Shown: positions 47,174 to 57,600, counted from the first letter of the stretch. The stretch is 64,000 nt of DNA from Dechloromonas denitrificans (GCF_020510685.1 NZ_CP075185.1:806001-870000), one strand, 5' to 3'. A program made the numbers and translations. Notes: a model not told the origin generated them from the sequence alone.

Positions 47174-47719
47174 GTGACATCAAAAGATGAACTTCGCGAC
47201 TTGCGTACCTTGGGCGAAATTGAAGCAGAGGCACAGTTTCAGTTGTTTCATCGAGAACGAGTTCAAAATTTCGAAGCGAAGCTGGCCGAGGTCTCTGAAA
47301 AGCTCGAAGGTCGCCTTCGAGCAGCTGCGAGATTGGGATACCTTGAGTTAAAACTTATTGACGTTGATTTACCGGATTTAATAGATAGGGCAAAGGTTTG
47401 CTGTATAGACCCTGTTCAGAGAAATTCCACTGGGGGGGCTTGGGCAACGGTCAATCCATATCAAGATAGGTCCGTCGTTTTGAATGAAGCACTCTTGCGT
47501 CTTTGGGACAGGCTTGAGCAGATGCAATTACGTCCAATATTCATCGAGGGAGCATATGGCACACCGGTCCTTGGTGTACAGCTTCCTGATGGCAAAGCTT
47601 ATCCACGAAATGATTCAGCTAGAGAAGTCGCTCTTTGCACAATGAATCGCATGGATTATTTCCTGACTGATAATGGGGGCATCGCATTTACTCCCAAAAG
47701 CACAGGCCTAGAGGACTGA
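47174..47719 (+). CDS. Island protein of unknown function
   Basis: This 181-residue cytoplasmic-looking protein has a charged helical N-terminal third (LRDLRTLGEIEAEAQFQLFHRERVQ, likely coiled coil). An alpha/beta part follows (AKVCCIDPVQRNSTGG, RPIFIEGAYGTPVLGVQLPDG, MDYFLTDNGGIAFTP). No family is recognised. The GTG at 47174 is chosen as the start because GGAG lies 6 nt upstream. Good codon bias and the ribosome site support a real gene. It is the last gene before the right attachment site. Confidence 0.65.
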   Translation: MTSKDELRDLRTLGEIEAEAQFQLFHRERVQNFEAKLAEVSEKLEGRLRAAARLGYLELKLIDVDLPDLIDRAKVCCIDPVQRNSTGGAWATVNPYQDRSVVLNEALLRLWDRLEQMQLRPIFIEGAYGTPVLGVQLPDGKAYPRNDSAREVALCTMNRMDYFLTDNGGIAFTPKSTGLED

Positions 47720-48058
47720 CAATCCGATCAAACTGTTGTCGTTTTGGCTCGCAGTCTCGCTCAACTTCCGCTTACATCAATCGTTGAACGTCTACTATCG
47801 CAGTTCCGCAATTTCTGCTTTGGGCACAGAGTTGCCGTTCGGCTTGGGCAGCCCAAGTTGATGAATTCGTCTGGTCAGTACCGATCCGATTCGGTGGTCA
47901 ACACAGCAAGAGTCCGCATGTAATGCATCGCGTTTCTATTGAGCGTTGTACTTGCTGGCGCAATTAGCGCAGAGGTGCCACGTTCAAGCTACACAGAATC
48001 CGCGAAATAGGTGACACAAATAAAAAATTATCCAGCGTAACTTGTTGATTTTGTTTAA
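47720..48058. other. Right end of the island, including a third arm-type motif
   Basis: No gene is apparent in these ~340 bp. GGTGACACAAA at 48010-48020 repeats the motif seen before the integrase, in the same orientation, 42 bp from the right repeat. The remainder is A/T-rich next to the repeat and otherwise unremarkable. Confidence 0.5.
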
Positions 48059-48100
48059 CTAAGTCGGCACGTTGCAGTTCATGCCGAGCAGCTGGCACAT
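48059..48100 (-). pseudogene. Right attachment site with a 13-codon yafJ remnant
   Basis: The second copy of the 38-bp repeat (48063-48100) begins with the original yafJ start codon, 3 nt after the degS stop. It reads MCQLLGMNCNVPT and then hits TAG at 48061-48059, inside island DNA. It is a remnant left by site-specific insertion; the functional gene is at 40890-41696. Confidence 0.85.
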
Positions 48101-48103
48101 GAC

Positions 48104-49258
48104 TTACTCTTTCTCTTGCCGGATCGCTGGGCGTTTGCCGATCTTGACCTGCACTTCGACGATGCTCTTGTCGCGGCGCAGGCGGAAACTGGCGCGTTCG
48201 TCGGGTTTCAGGGCTGCGATCAGATCAAGCATGATCTGCGGATCTTTGACCGGTTTTCCGCTGACGGTGAGCAGGACGTCACCGGGCCGGACGCCGGCGG
48301 CATCGGCCGGGCTGCCGCGCATGACGCCGGCGATCAGGGCGCCCTCGGTGTCGGGCAGGCCAAAGGACTCGGCTAGTTCAGGAGTGATTTCCTGGGCTTC
48401 GACACCGATCCAGCCGCGCGTTACCGCGCCGTTCTGGATGATTTGTTCCATGATGTTGCGGGCGCTGGCGGCCGGGATGGCGAAACCGATGCCGTGATTG
48501 CCGCCGGTGCGCGAATAAATCGCGGTGTTGATGCCGACCAGGTTGCCGTTCACATCGACCAGGGCGCCACCCGAGTTGCCCGGATTGATCGCGGCATCGG
48601 TCTGGATGAAGTTCTCGAAGGTGTTGATGCCAAGGTGCGAACGGCCGAGTGCCGAGACGATGCCCATGGTCACCGTCTGGCCTACGCCGAAGGGATTGCC
48701 GATGGCGAGCACGACATCGCCGATGCGCAAGCCGTCCGGCTGGGCAAAGGTGACGGTCGGCAGCTTGTCGGCCTTGATCTGCAGGACGGCCAAGTCGGAC
48801 TCGGGATCGCTGCCGATGACGCGGGCCTTGTAGGTCTTGCTGTCATTGAGCGAAACCTGGATGTCGTCGGCGGCTTCGACAACATGGTAATTGGTCAGGA
48901 TGTAGCCGTTCGGGCTGACGATGACACCGGAACCGAGACCGGAGTTTTTCTGCTCCTGGCCTTCCGGGCGTTCACCGAAGAAGTGACGGAAGATCGGGTC
49001 GTCGAACAGCGGATGATTCTGCTGCTTGATCTTCTGGGTGGTGTAGATATGGACGACGGAGGGCAAGGCGGCGCGCGCCGCATCACGGTAGGAGCCGCTC
49101 GGCATGCCTTTGCCGTCGGCGTTGCCGGATGCCGATTCACGCAGCGCGACGACGGTTGGCGACTGGTGCAGCCATTCCGGTTTCAACGTTGTAAGCACGA
49201 ACAGAACAGCGACCGCAACGGTTACCGTTTGTGCAAAAATCAGCCACAACCTGTGCAT
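48104..49258 (-). CDS. degS: DegS/HtrA-type periplasmic serine protease
   Basis: The protein has 384 residues: an N-terminal membrane anchor (LIFAQTVTVAVAVLFVLTTL), a trypsin-like domain with the triad His (TNYHVVEA), Asp (SDPESDLAVLQI) and Ser (GNSGGALVD), then one PDZ domain (about 270-365, GWIGVEAQEITPELAESF). A single PDZ domain and an uncleaved anchor fit DegS rather than DegP. DegS senses misfolded outer-membrane proteins. The stop is 3 nt before the yafJ remnant start. It diverges from the Nif3-like gene with 14 bp between starts. Confidence 0.9.
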   Translation of the reverse strand: MHRLWLIFAQTVTVAVAVLFVLTTLKPEWLHQSPTVVALRESASGNADGKGMPSGSYRDAARAALPSVVHIYTTQKIKQQNHPLFDDPIFRHFFGERPEGQEQKNSGLGSGVIVSPNGYILTNYHVVEAADDIQVSLNDSKTYKARVIGSDPESDLAVLQIKADKLPTVTFAQPDGLRIGDVVLAIGNPFGVGQTVTMGIVSALGRSHLGINTFENFIQTDAAINPGNSGGALVDVNGNLVGINTAIYSRTGGNHGIGFAIPAASARNIMEQIIQNGAVTRGWIGVEAQEITPELAESFGLPDTEGALIAGVMRGSPADAAGVRPGDVLLTVSGKPVKDPQIMLDLIAALKPDERASFRLRRDKSIVEVQVKIGKRPAIRQEKE

Positions 49259-49272
49259 GAAAGACCGTATCT

Positions 49273-50019
49273 ATGAAACGCGAAGAACTGGTTAGCTATC
49301 TGGATGAGCTGCTGGAGCCCGGAAAGTTCCGGGATTATTGCCCAAATGGCCTACAAGTGGAAGGACGCGACGAAGTCCGCTGCATCGTAACCGGCGTCAC
49401 GGCCAGCCAGGCCTTGCTCGATACTGCAGTGGCGCGCGGCGCCGATACCATTCTGGTCCATCACGGTTATTTCTGGAAAGGCGAGGATGGCCGGGTGACC
49501 GGCATGCGCCGCCGCCGTCTCGGGGCGCTGATCGAACATGACATCAACCTGCTGGCCTACCACCTGCCGCTCGATGCCCATCCCGAGCTGGGCAATAACG
49601 CGCAGTTGGCGGCTCGCTTGGGCTGGCTGGCCGACGGGCGTTTCGGCGAACAGGATATCGCCTGGCAAGGCGCGTTGGCTGAACCGACCGAGCTGGCCGT
49701 CCTGGCCGCCAAGGCGGCCCAGGCGCTTGGCCGGACGCCGCTGGTGATTGGCGATCCGGTGCGGCCGATTCGCCGGATTGCCTGGTGCTCCGGCGGCGCA
49801 CAGGGGTATTTCGAGCAGGCGATAGCGTTGGGGGTCGATGCCTTCCTGTCGGGCGAAATCTCGGAACAGACCGTCCATCTTGCCCGCGAAAGCGGCGTGG
49901 CCTATCTCGCCGCCGGCCACCATGCAACCGAGCGCGGTGGTGTCATGGCCCTGGCCGGGCACCTGGCCGAGCGCTTTGGCCTGAACTGCGAATTCGTCGA
50001 TGTGGACAACCCGGTTTAA
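49273..50019 (+). CDS. Nif3-like dinuclear metal-binding protein (YbgI family)
   Basis: The 248-residue protein has the Nif3 family motifs: [11 protein letters not shown], a metal-binding [24 protein letters not shown] and the ending [11 protein letters not shown]. These proteins bind two metal ions; proposed roles include GTP cyclohydrolase-like or hydrolase activity, but the function is unsettled. It ends convergent with fimV, sharing 4 nt. Confidence 0.9.
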   Translation: MKREELVSYLDELLEPGKFRDYCPNGLQVEGRDEVRCIVTGVTASQALLDTAVARGADTILVHHGYFWKGEDGRVTGMRRRRLGALIEHDINLLAYHLPLDAHPELGNNAQLAARLGWLADGRFGEQDIAWQGALAEPTELAVLAAKAAQALGRTPLVIGDPVRPIRRIAWCSGGAQGYFEQAIALGVDAFLSGEISEQTVHLARESGVAYLAAGHHATERGGVMALAGHLAERFGLNCEFVDVDNPV

Positions 50020-51797
50020 GCCGGGCGCTTCAGTCCGTAGCCTTCTTCGAGGACCCGCATCAGAAGCGCGATCTCTTCGATGACTTCGAGCGGGAAGCCG
50101 CTACGTTGACCGGCGCGATTCTGATGAACCAGTTCGAACAGGTAATCAAGGCATTCCTGGGTGCCCCAGCTATTGCCCGCCCGCCAGACGATGTGCGCGT
50201 AGTCTTCGAGTGATTTGAGGCCGGAGACCGGGGTTGTCGAATCTTCCCAGGTCGGGACGTTGACATTGAATTTTTGGCGCATCTTTGTTGCCAGGCTGTT
50301 GAACTCGGCGTGCATGTCGCCACGACGATAGAGATCGAGCAGCATGGTCCACGGCTGAATGTTGGTCGGCGAATTCTCCTCGATGTGCTGGGCCAGCGTT
50401 TCCGCCGCGCCGCGCACCCGCCCGAAGGACAGCATGATCTCGGCCAGTTCAAGCGCGGAATCGCCTTCGTTTAGATTGACGTCGAATGTTTCGTTCTTCC
50501 TGAAATCGGACATTGCCGCGTCAAGGGGGATGTCGACCGCAACGGTTGCCGGGCGCACCGGTTCGCTGGCCGGCGCGGATGGCGTTTTTTGCGGGGGCGG
50601 CACAACCTTGGCGGCGGGCTTCCCGGGCTGGGTTTCCGGGGGTGAAACGGTCATCGCCAGCGGAATCTCGTCGTTGTTCGAGCGGCGATTCCGGCCCAGG
50701 ATGTGGGCCAGCCCGGCTGCAATGCCGCCGCCGACCAGCGCGCTGATCAGCAATTCAAGCCAGTTGTCCTGCGTCGAGCGCTCAGGCTTGGCCGGCGTCG
50801 CCACGGCTGCCGGGACGGCCGGCGGCGTTTGCGCCGCCTGTGCTGCCTGGAGTTTGTGCTGGGCCGACAAGGCTTCGGTGGTCAGCGCCAGGGCGTTGTT
50901 CAGCTTGTCGACTTCCTGGTCGAGCAGATGCAGCGTCATTTCCAGCTTGAGCATGCGTTCTTCCATCTGGCTCAGGCTGGCGGGTGTGGCTTTTTCGCCC
51001 GGTTTCAGGTCGTCCGGCGGCGTGCCGAGAATGACCCGATCGGTGCCGCCGCTGGCCGGCTTGGCCGAGGGGGCGCTGGGCGCCGTCCTCTTCGGACGCG
51101 GCGCCGGCGCTTCGCCTGCTGCGGCGTTCTGCGGTGCTAACGGCGGCTCGGTGTCGGCAGTGCGCCTGGTCGGCATGCGCTCGCGCAACTTGGGAATTTG
51201 TACCGGCGTGCCTTCGAGCAGGGGGGCATCCGGCGAGATATCGGGATTGGCCCGCAGCATCGCGACCAGCAAGCGACGCTGTGCGGCGGCGCTGGCCGGG
51301 GCTTGCGATTCGGCAATGCCTGCCAGGGTGTCGCCATCACGGGCACGCCATTCACGGGAATTGCCAGTTTTTCTCGGGGATGTAGTTGCGGCGGCCACGG
51401 GCAGTTCGCGGTCGACTTCGGCCAGCATTATCGGTGCTGCCGGCATCAGCACGTAGTCGCGCTGCAGGTCCGCGCCGCAATTGGCGCGCAGGCCGACCAT
51501 GAACACCGGTTCGGCAATCGGCCGGGTGCCGGTGATCAGCAGGCGATAGTTCGCGCCATTGCGGACCAGCCGGGTCCGGGCAGCGGTAACGACGGGCAGG
51601 TCCGAGCCGGGCAGCGGGGCAAGGGAAAAGCAGACCGTGTCGATTTCCTCGCCGGCCCTGGTCAGAACCGGAACCTCCGCCCTTAAAGGCTCGCCGACCC
51701 GTGAATGCAAGGTGATTTCACCAAATCCGACGGCGTTGGCCACGCTTGAGAACAGGGCTGCGCTTAGTGCGCTGAGATGGAGTGCTCTGGAATTCAT
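50016..51797 (-). CDS. fimV: FimV-like pilus/polarity protein
   Basis: The 593-residue protein has a signal peptide ([22 protein letters not shown]) and the FimV N-terminal domain ([20 protein letters not shown]). A LysM-like segment ([16 protein letters not shown], about 160) is followed by a Pro/Ala-rich part and a coiled coil ([22 protein letters not shown]). One membrane helix lies near 355 ([19 protein letters not shown]), and a C-terminal cytoplasmic domain has TPR-like helices. FimV organises polar type IV pilus and cAMP functions in relatives. The C-terminal part differs from the classic FimV ending, so family membership is firm but exact role is not. Confidence 0.82.
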   Translation of the reverse strand: MNSRALHLSALSAALFSSVANAVGFGEITLHSRVGEPLRAEVPVLTRAGEEIDTVCFSLAPLPGSDLPVVTAARTRLVRNGANYRLLITGTRPIAEPVFMVGLRANCGADLQRDYVLMPAAPIMLAEVDRELPVAAATTSPRKTGNSREWRARDGDTLAGIAESQAPASAAAQRRLLVAMLRANPDISPDAPLLEGTPVQIPKLRERMPTRRTADTEPPLAPQNAAAGEAPAPRPKRTAPSAPSAKPASGGTDRVILGTPPDDLKPGEKATPASLSQMEERMLKLEMTLHLLDQEVDKLNNALALTTEALSAQHKLQAAQAAQTPPAVPAAVATPAKPERSTQDNWLELLISALVGGGIAAGLAHILGRNRRSNNDEIPLAMTVSPPETQPGKPAAKVVPPPQKTPSAPASEPVRPATVAVDIPLDAAMSDFRKNETFDVNLNEGDSALELAEIMLSFGRVRGAAETLAQHIEENSPTNIQPWTMLLDLYRRGDMHAEFNSLATKMRQKFNVNVPTWEDSTTPVSGLKSLEDYAHIVWRAGNSWGTQECLDYLFELVHQNRAGQRSGFPLEVIEEIALLMRVLEEGYGLKRPA

Positions 51798-51918
51798 GGG
51801 GGCCTTTGTGTTACTCGTTAACTTCGTCAGATATGGCAAAACTGTAACACTGCGCTGGCGCACCCATGGTGAAATATTGCACACTCCTGCTTGTGATCAA
51901 CCCCCAGCGAATTGCCCG

Positions 51919-52620
51919 ATGACTTTCGTATTTTCACCCAGTCCCGTTACCGCGCTTCCTGTTGCCGGAACCGCCAGCCGCTTCCCGGTTCGCCGCATTT
52001 TTTGCGTCGGCCGCAACTATGCCGATCATGCCCGCGAGATGGGCGCCGCCGATCAGGCCGAGGGGCGCGAGCCGCCGTTCTTCTTCATGAAACCGGCCGA
52101 TGCGATGGTCAGCGGCGAGGGCGAGATCAGCGTTGCCTATCCGCCGCTTACCAAAAATCTGCATCATGAGGTCGAAATGATCGTCGCGCTGGGGGCGGGG
52201 GGAGCGAACGTTGCGGTAGAGGCGGCCAAAGACCTGATTTTCGGCTACGCCGTCGGGCTTGACCTGACGCGCCGGGATATCCAGGGCCGGGCCAAGGAAA
52301 AAGGCCATCCGTGGGATATGGGCAAAGGCTTCGATCAGTCGGCGGTGGCCGGCGTGATTAGTCCGGTGGCCGAGGCCGGTCATCCTGAACACGGGCGTAT
52401 CTGGCTGAGCGTCAATGGCCAGATGCGGCAGGATGGCGATTTGTCGGCGATGCTCTGGAAGGTCGCCGACATCATCGCCAACCTGTCCACGATGGTCCGC
52501 CTCGAGGCCGGCGACCTGATCTATACCGGCACGCCGGCCGGCGTCGGGCCGATCGTTACCGGCGATGTGCTGGAAGCGGGCGTCGACGGCGTTGGTACGC
52601 TGCGCGCCCGGATCGTCTAG
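51919..52620 (+). CDS. Fumarylacetoacetate hydrolase-family protein
   Basis: This 233-residue FAH domain enzyme has RRIFCVGRNYADHAREMG, metal-binding Glu residues around LHHEVEMIVALG, GYAVGLDLTRRDIQ and LIYTGTPAGVGP. Members cleave C-C bonds in acylpyruvates (fumarylpyruvate, oxaloacetate decarboxylation). The substrate cannot be told from sequence. The ATG at 51919 starts the protein; the longer frame overlaps fimV. It converges with paaK. Confidence 0.85.
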   Translation: MTFVFSPSPVTALPVAGTASRFPVRRIFCVGRNYADHAREMGAADQAEGREPPFFFMKPADAMVSGEGEISVAYPPLTKNLHHEVEMIVALGAGGANVAVEAAKDLIFGYAVGLDLTRRDIQGRAKEKGHPWDMGKGFDQSAVAGVISPVAEAGHPEHGRIWLSVNGQMRQDGDLSAMLWKVADIIANLSTMVRLEAGDLIYTGTPAGVGPIVTGDVLEAGVDGVGTLRARIV

Positions 52621-52626
52621 CTGCCG

Positions 52627-53922
52627 CTATTTCGGCCGTTTGTCGATGACGCGTTTGGCCTTGCCGATCGAGCGTTCGATGCCGCCGATTTCGACCACGT
52701 CGATGCGAGCTGAAATGCCGATGTAGGACTTGATGTGGTGCTGCAGGTCGTGCGCCACGAACTCCTTCTCGGCATTGCTGGTGAACTCGAATTCGGGCTT
52801 CAGTTCGACATTTACCTTCATCGTGTCGAGGTGGCCGTCGCGACTGATTTCCAGCACGTAATGCGGCGACAGCTTGGGCTGCTTGAGGATCAGTTCCTCG
52901 ATCTGCGACGGGAAGACGTTGACCCCGCGGATAATCAGCATGTCGTCCGAGCGGCCGGTAATCTTGCCGATCCGCCGCATCGAACGGGCGGTCGGCGGCA
53001 GCAGCCGGGTCAGGTCGCGGGTCCGGTAGCGGATGACCGGCATCGCTTCCTTGGTCAGCGAGGTGAACACCAGTTCGCCTTCGCTGCCTTCGGGCAGCAC
53101 TTCGCCGGTCAGCGGGTCAATGATTTCGGCGTAGAAATGGTCTTCCCAGATCACCGGGCCGTCCTTGGTCTCAGCGCATTCGTTGGCGACGCCCGGGCCG
53201 ATCACTTCCGACAGGCCGTAGATATCGATGGCGTCGATCGCGAAAGCCTTCTCGATCTCGCCGCGCATGGCGTCGGTCCAGGGTTCGGCGCCGTGGATGC
53301 CGATACGCAGGGCGGTGCTTTTCGGGTCGATGCCCTGGCGATGGAATTCGTCGGCGATATTCAGCATGTAGGACGGGGTGACCATGATGATGTTCGGCTT
53401 GAAGTCGCAGATCAGCTGAACCTGCTTCTCGGTCTGGCCGCCGGACATCGGGATCACCGTGCAGCCCAGTCGCTCGGCGCCGTAATGGGCACCGAGACCG
53501 CCGGTGAACAGGCCGTAGCCGTAGGCGACATGGACGATGTCGCCGGGTCGGCCGCCGGCAGCGTAGATCGAGCGGGCAATCAGGTCGGCCCAGGTGTCGA
53601 TGTCCTTCTGTGTGTAGCCGACCACCGTCGGCTTGCCGGTCGTGCCGCTCGAGGCATGGACGCGGACGACTTTTTCACGGGGGACGGCGAACATGCCGTA
53701 AGGGTAGTTGTCGCGCAGATCCTGCTTGGTGGTGAAGGGGAATCTGGCGAGGTCGGCCAGCGAGTGGAAATCCTCGGGGCGGACGCCGGCGGCATCGAAT
53801 TTGGCCCGGTAGTGCGGCACATTGTCGTAAACGTGGTGCAGCGTCCATTTCAGACGTGCTGTCTGGAGCGCGATGATCTCGTCGCGACTGGCGGTTTCTA
53901 TGGCGTGTAGGCCTTTTTTCAT
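52627..53922 (-). CDS. paaK: Phenylacetate-CoA ligase
   Basis: PaaK activates phenylacetate to phenylacetyl-CoA with ATP, the entry step of aerobic and anaerobic phenylacetate breakdown. The 431 residues show the AMP-binding loop HASSGTTGKPTVVGYT, YGYGLFTGGLGAHYGAE, and the C-terminal hinge and Lys region GRSDDMLIIRGVNVFPSQIEE. The ATG at 53922 has GGAGGGAG upstream. No other paa genes are nearby. A perfect palindrome lies about 30 bp upstream. Confidence 0.93.
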   Translation of the reverse strand: MKKGLHAIETASRDEIIALQTARLKWTLHHVYDNVPHYRAKFDAAGVRPEDFHSLADLARFPFTTKQDLRDNYPYGMFAVPREKVVRVHASSGTTGKPTVVGYTQKDIDTWADLIARSIYAAGGRPGDIVHVAYGYGLFTGGLGAHYGAERLGCTVIPMSGGQTEKQVQLICDFKPNIIMVTPSYMLNIADEFHRQGIDPKSTALRIGIHGAEPWTDAMRGEIEKAFAIDAIDIYGLSEVIGPGVANECAETKDGPVIWEDHFYAEIIDPLTGEVLPEGSEGELVFTSLTKEAMPVIRYRTRDLTRLLPPTARSMRRIGKITGRSDDMLIIRGVNVFPSQIEELILKQPKLSPHYVLEISRDGHLDTMKVNVELKPEFEFTSNAEKEFVAHDLQHHIKSYIGISARIDVVEIGGIERSIGKAKRVIDKRPK

Positions 53923-53951
53923 TGTTGACTCCCTCCTGAACCGGAGATTTT

Positions 53952-53969
53952 CGACCGGCCGGCCGGTCG
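53952..53969. promoter_or_regulatory. Perfect 18-bp palindrome between paaK and the MATE gene
   Basis: CGACCGGCCGGCCGGTCG equals its own reverse complement. It lies 30 bp upstream of the paaK start and 65 bp upstream of the divergent exporter. It fits an operator for a dimeric repressor such as a TetR-family protein; there is no T run, so a terminator is unlikely. Confidence 0.5.
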
Positions 53970-54033
53970 GCTGCTTGAGCCAGATCAACTTGGCATGTTT
54001 TTGCCGGTCGGCCGGGCATGCGACAATCGCTCG

Positions 54034-55374
54034 ATGCTTCTTGTCGTGGCCCGCGGGCTGCTTGCCCATACCTTTCCGATCCTGATCGCCCAGCTCGCCT
54101 CGGTCGGCATGATGGTGATCGATACCGCCGTCCTCGGCCATGTCAGTCCGCTTGATCTGGCGGCAGTCGCCATCGGCAGCGGCATTCATGTCTCGGTCGT
54201 TTTTGCGCTGGTCGGCATCCTCCAGGCGGTGGCGCCGGTCGTCGCCCACTTGCACGGCGCAAAGCGCGATGGCGAGGTGGCCGGCATTCTGCAGCAGGGT
54301 TTCTGGCTGGCCTTGCTGCTCAGTGTGCCGGGTGTGCTGTTGCTGACGCATCCCGACGCGGTGCTCGGCATGGCGGATATGGACGCCGCCGTGGCTGCCA
54401 AGGTCAGACAATATTTGGCCTGGCTTGCCTGGGGGCTGCCGGCGGCGTTGTGTTATCGGACCTTCTACGCTTTCTGCAATGCGCTGGGCAAACCGCGGGT
54501 GTTGATGGGGATCGGCATTTTTGCCCTCGGCCTGCATGCCCTGCTCGCCTGGGGGTTGGCGCTGCAGGGCTGGTTTGGCGAGCCGCTTGGCGTCGTCGGC
54601 TGTGCCTTGTCGAATATCCTGATCGGTTGGCTGGCCTGTCTGAGCGGCGCCGCCTATCTTGCCTGGGGACCGCTCGGCCGACGCTACCGGCCTTTCGCCA
54701 ACTGGCAGTGGGTACGCTGGACGGTGTGGCGGGAACTGCTGCGCCTGGGCTTGCCGATGGGTTTGTCCAACCTGGTTGAAATAACCTCGTTCACCTTGAT
54801 CAGCCTCTTCGTTGCGTCGTTGGGCGCGACCGTCGTCGCCGGTCACCGGATCATCGCCAATCTATCGGCGCTGACCTACATGCTGCCGCTGTCGCTCGCC
54901 ATCGCCACCATGGCAGCCGTCGGGCAGGCGGTTGGCGGGCGCGACTGGCGGCGTGCCCATGCGACGATCAAGGCCGGCCTGTTGCTTGCGGCCGGCCTGT
55001 CGACCCTGGCCGGCCTTGGGCTCTGGCTGACGGCCGGGCCGCTGATCGCCGCCTATACCGATGATCCGGCGGTGCGGGCGGTGGCGCTTAGCCTGATTGC
55101 CTATGTCGCCATCTACCAGTTTTTCGATGCCTTGCAGACCGTTGCCGGTCATGTCCTGCGGGCCTATCGGGTGACTTTTCTGCCGATGCTGGTGCAGACC
55201 TTCTGCTTCTGGGGCGTCGGTTTGCTCGGTGGGGCCTGGCTCTGTTACAGGTGGCAGCCGCCGTTCGGCGTCGCCGGTTTCTGGCTGGCCGCGGTGATCG
55301 GGCTGATGTTCGCCGCCGCGCTGCTTTTGCCGTTGCTCTACAAGGCGGTTCGGGCCATCGAAAGCAGTCCGTAA
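54034..55374 (+). CDS. MATE-family efflux transporter (NorM/DinF-like)
   Basis: This 446-residue protein has twelve hydrophobic helices in two similar halves, with the MATE pattern (FPILIAQLASVGMMVIDTAVLG at the start, VVAGHRIIANLSALTYMLPLS in the second half). It likely exports cationic drugs or metabolites using H+ or Na+. The ATG at 54034 places helix 1 immediately; an upstream ATG at 53995 adds 13 unlikely residues. Confidence 0.88.
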   Translation: MLLVVARGLLAHTFPILIAQLASVGMMVIDTAVLGHVSPLDLAAVAIGSGIHVSVVFALVGILQAVAPVVAHLHGAKRDGEVAGILQQGFWLALLLSVPGVLLLTHPDAVLGMADMDAAVAAKVRQYLAWLAWGLPAALCYRTFYAFCNALGKPRVLMGIGIFALGLHALLAWGLALQGWFGEPLGVVGCALSNILIGWLACLSGAAYLAWGPLGRRYRPFANWQWVRWTVWRELLRLGLPMGLSNLVEITSFTLISLFVASLGATVVAGHRIIANLSALTYMLPLSLAIATMAAVGQAVGGRDWRRAHATIKAGLLLAAGLSTLAGLGLWLTAGPLIAAYTDDPAVRAVALSLIAYVAIYQFFDALQTVAGHVLRAYRVTFLPMLVQTFCFWGVGLLGGAWLCYRWQPPFGVAGFWLAAVIGLMFAAALLLPLLYKAVRAIESSP

Positions 55375-55510
55375 TTATGAATTTTGGCCAGCAATAAAAA
55401 ATCCGGTCTGTGGTAAGATTTTGGGCTCAAACCGTTATAACAGGGCGGGGCCGGGGGACTGTATGGCTACCGCTTATTGCTCGCAACTCAACTAAACGCA
55501 AGGAAAGCGC

Positions 55511-56671
<1,161 letters not shown>

Positions 56672-56682
56672 GGAGCTATTGA

Positions 56683-57576
56683 ATGTCCATTTTCATCAAT
56701 AAAGACACCAAAGTTATCACCCAGGGCATTACCGGCAAGACCGGTCAGTTCCATACGGAAAAGTGCCAGGAATACGCCAACGGCAAGAACTGCTTCGTCG
56801 CCGGCGTGAATCCGAAGAAGGCTGGCGAATCCATCTTCAACATTCCTATCTACGCTTCGGTCAAGGAAGCCGCCGCCGAAACCGGTGCCACCGTTTCCGT
56901 GATCTACGTGCCGCCCCCGGGCGCCGCCGCCGCGATCTGGGAAGCCGTTGAAGCCGACCTCGATCTGGCCATCTGCATCACCGAAGGCATCCCGGTCCGC
57001 GACATGCTGATCCTGCGCAACAAGATGAAGGAAAAGGAAGCCAAGGGCGGCAAGAAGACCCTGCTGCTCGGGCCGAACTGTCCTGGTTTGATCACGCCGG
57101 ACGAAATCAAGATCGGCATCATGCCGGGTCACATCCACCGCAAGGGTCGGATCGGCGTCGTTTCCCGCTCCGGCACCTTGACCTACGAAGCCGTCGGCCA
57201 GTTGACCGAAATCGGTTTGGGCCAGTCGTCGGCGGTCGGTATCGGTGGCGATCCGATCAACGGTCTGAAGCACATCGACGTGATGAAGGCTTTCAACGAC
57301 GACCCGGATACCGATGCGGTCATCATGATCGGCGAAATCGGCGGTCCGGACGAAGCTGAAGCTGCCATGTGGTGCAAGGACAACATGAAGAAGCCGATCG
57401 TCGGCTTCATCGCTGGTGTCACGGCTCCGGCCGGCAAGCGCATGGGCCATGCCGGCGCCCTGATTTCCGGCGGTGCCGATACGGCTGATGCCAAGCTGGA
57501 AATCATGGAAGCCTGCGGTTTCACCGTGACGCGCAATCCGTCTGAAATGGCCAAGCTGCTCAAGGCCTTGCTGTAA
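56683..57576 (+). CDS. sucD: Succinyl-CoA synthetase alpha subunit
   Basis: The 297-residue partner of SucC has a CoA-binding N-terminal Rossmann domain (VITQGITGKTGQFHTEKC) and the phosphorylated histidine in GKRMGHAGALISGG. LLGPNCPGLITPDE is also typical. It starts 11 nt after sucC. Confidence 0.97.
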   Translation: MSIFINKDTKVITQGITGKTGQFHTEKCQEYANGKNCFVAGVNPKKAGESIFNIPIYASVKEAAAETGATVSVIYVPPPGAAAAIWEAVEADLDLAICITEGIPVRDMLILRNKMKEKEAKGGKKTLLLGPNCPGLITPDEIKIGIMPGHIHRKGRIGVVSRSGTLTYEAVGQLTEIGLGQSSAVGIGGDPINGLKHIDVMKAFNDDPDTDAVIMIGEIGGPDEAEAAMWCKDNMKKPIVGFIAGVTAPAGKRMGHAGALISGGADTADAKLEIMEACGFTVTRNPSEMAKLLKALL

Positions 57577-57600
57577 AATTCGAGCCTTGCTCAACCAAAA

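Larger units (their letters stand above)
41659..48100. mobile_element. Integrative genomic island in the 5' end of yafJ
   Basis: The island is a 6.4-kb segment flanked by perfect 38-bp direct repeats (41659-41696 and 48063-48100). It carries a tyrosine integrase next to the left repeat and recurrent integrase arm-type motifs at both ends. Its genes are visibly richer in A/T and in rarer codons than the flanking chromosome. Joining the outer flanks restores a compact degS-yafJ pair. Contents are the integrase, a secreted protein, a serine resolvase, an HTH protein and a 181-residue protein. No conjugation or phage structural gene is seen, so it would depend on other elements for transfer. Confidence 0.9.

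Noticed and set aside
41659..48100. tRNA or tmRNA as the island target
   Set aside because: The repeat is yafJ coding sequence and no cloverleaf-like sequence was seen at either end.
52735..53910. 391-codon plus-strand frame opposite paaK
   Set aside because: It is a shadow of a well-supported ligase gene, with no ribosome site or domain.
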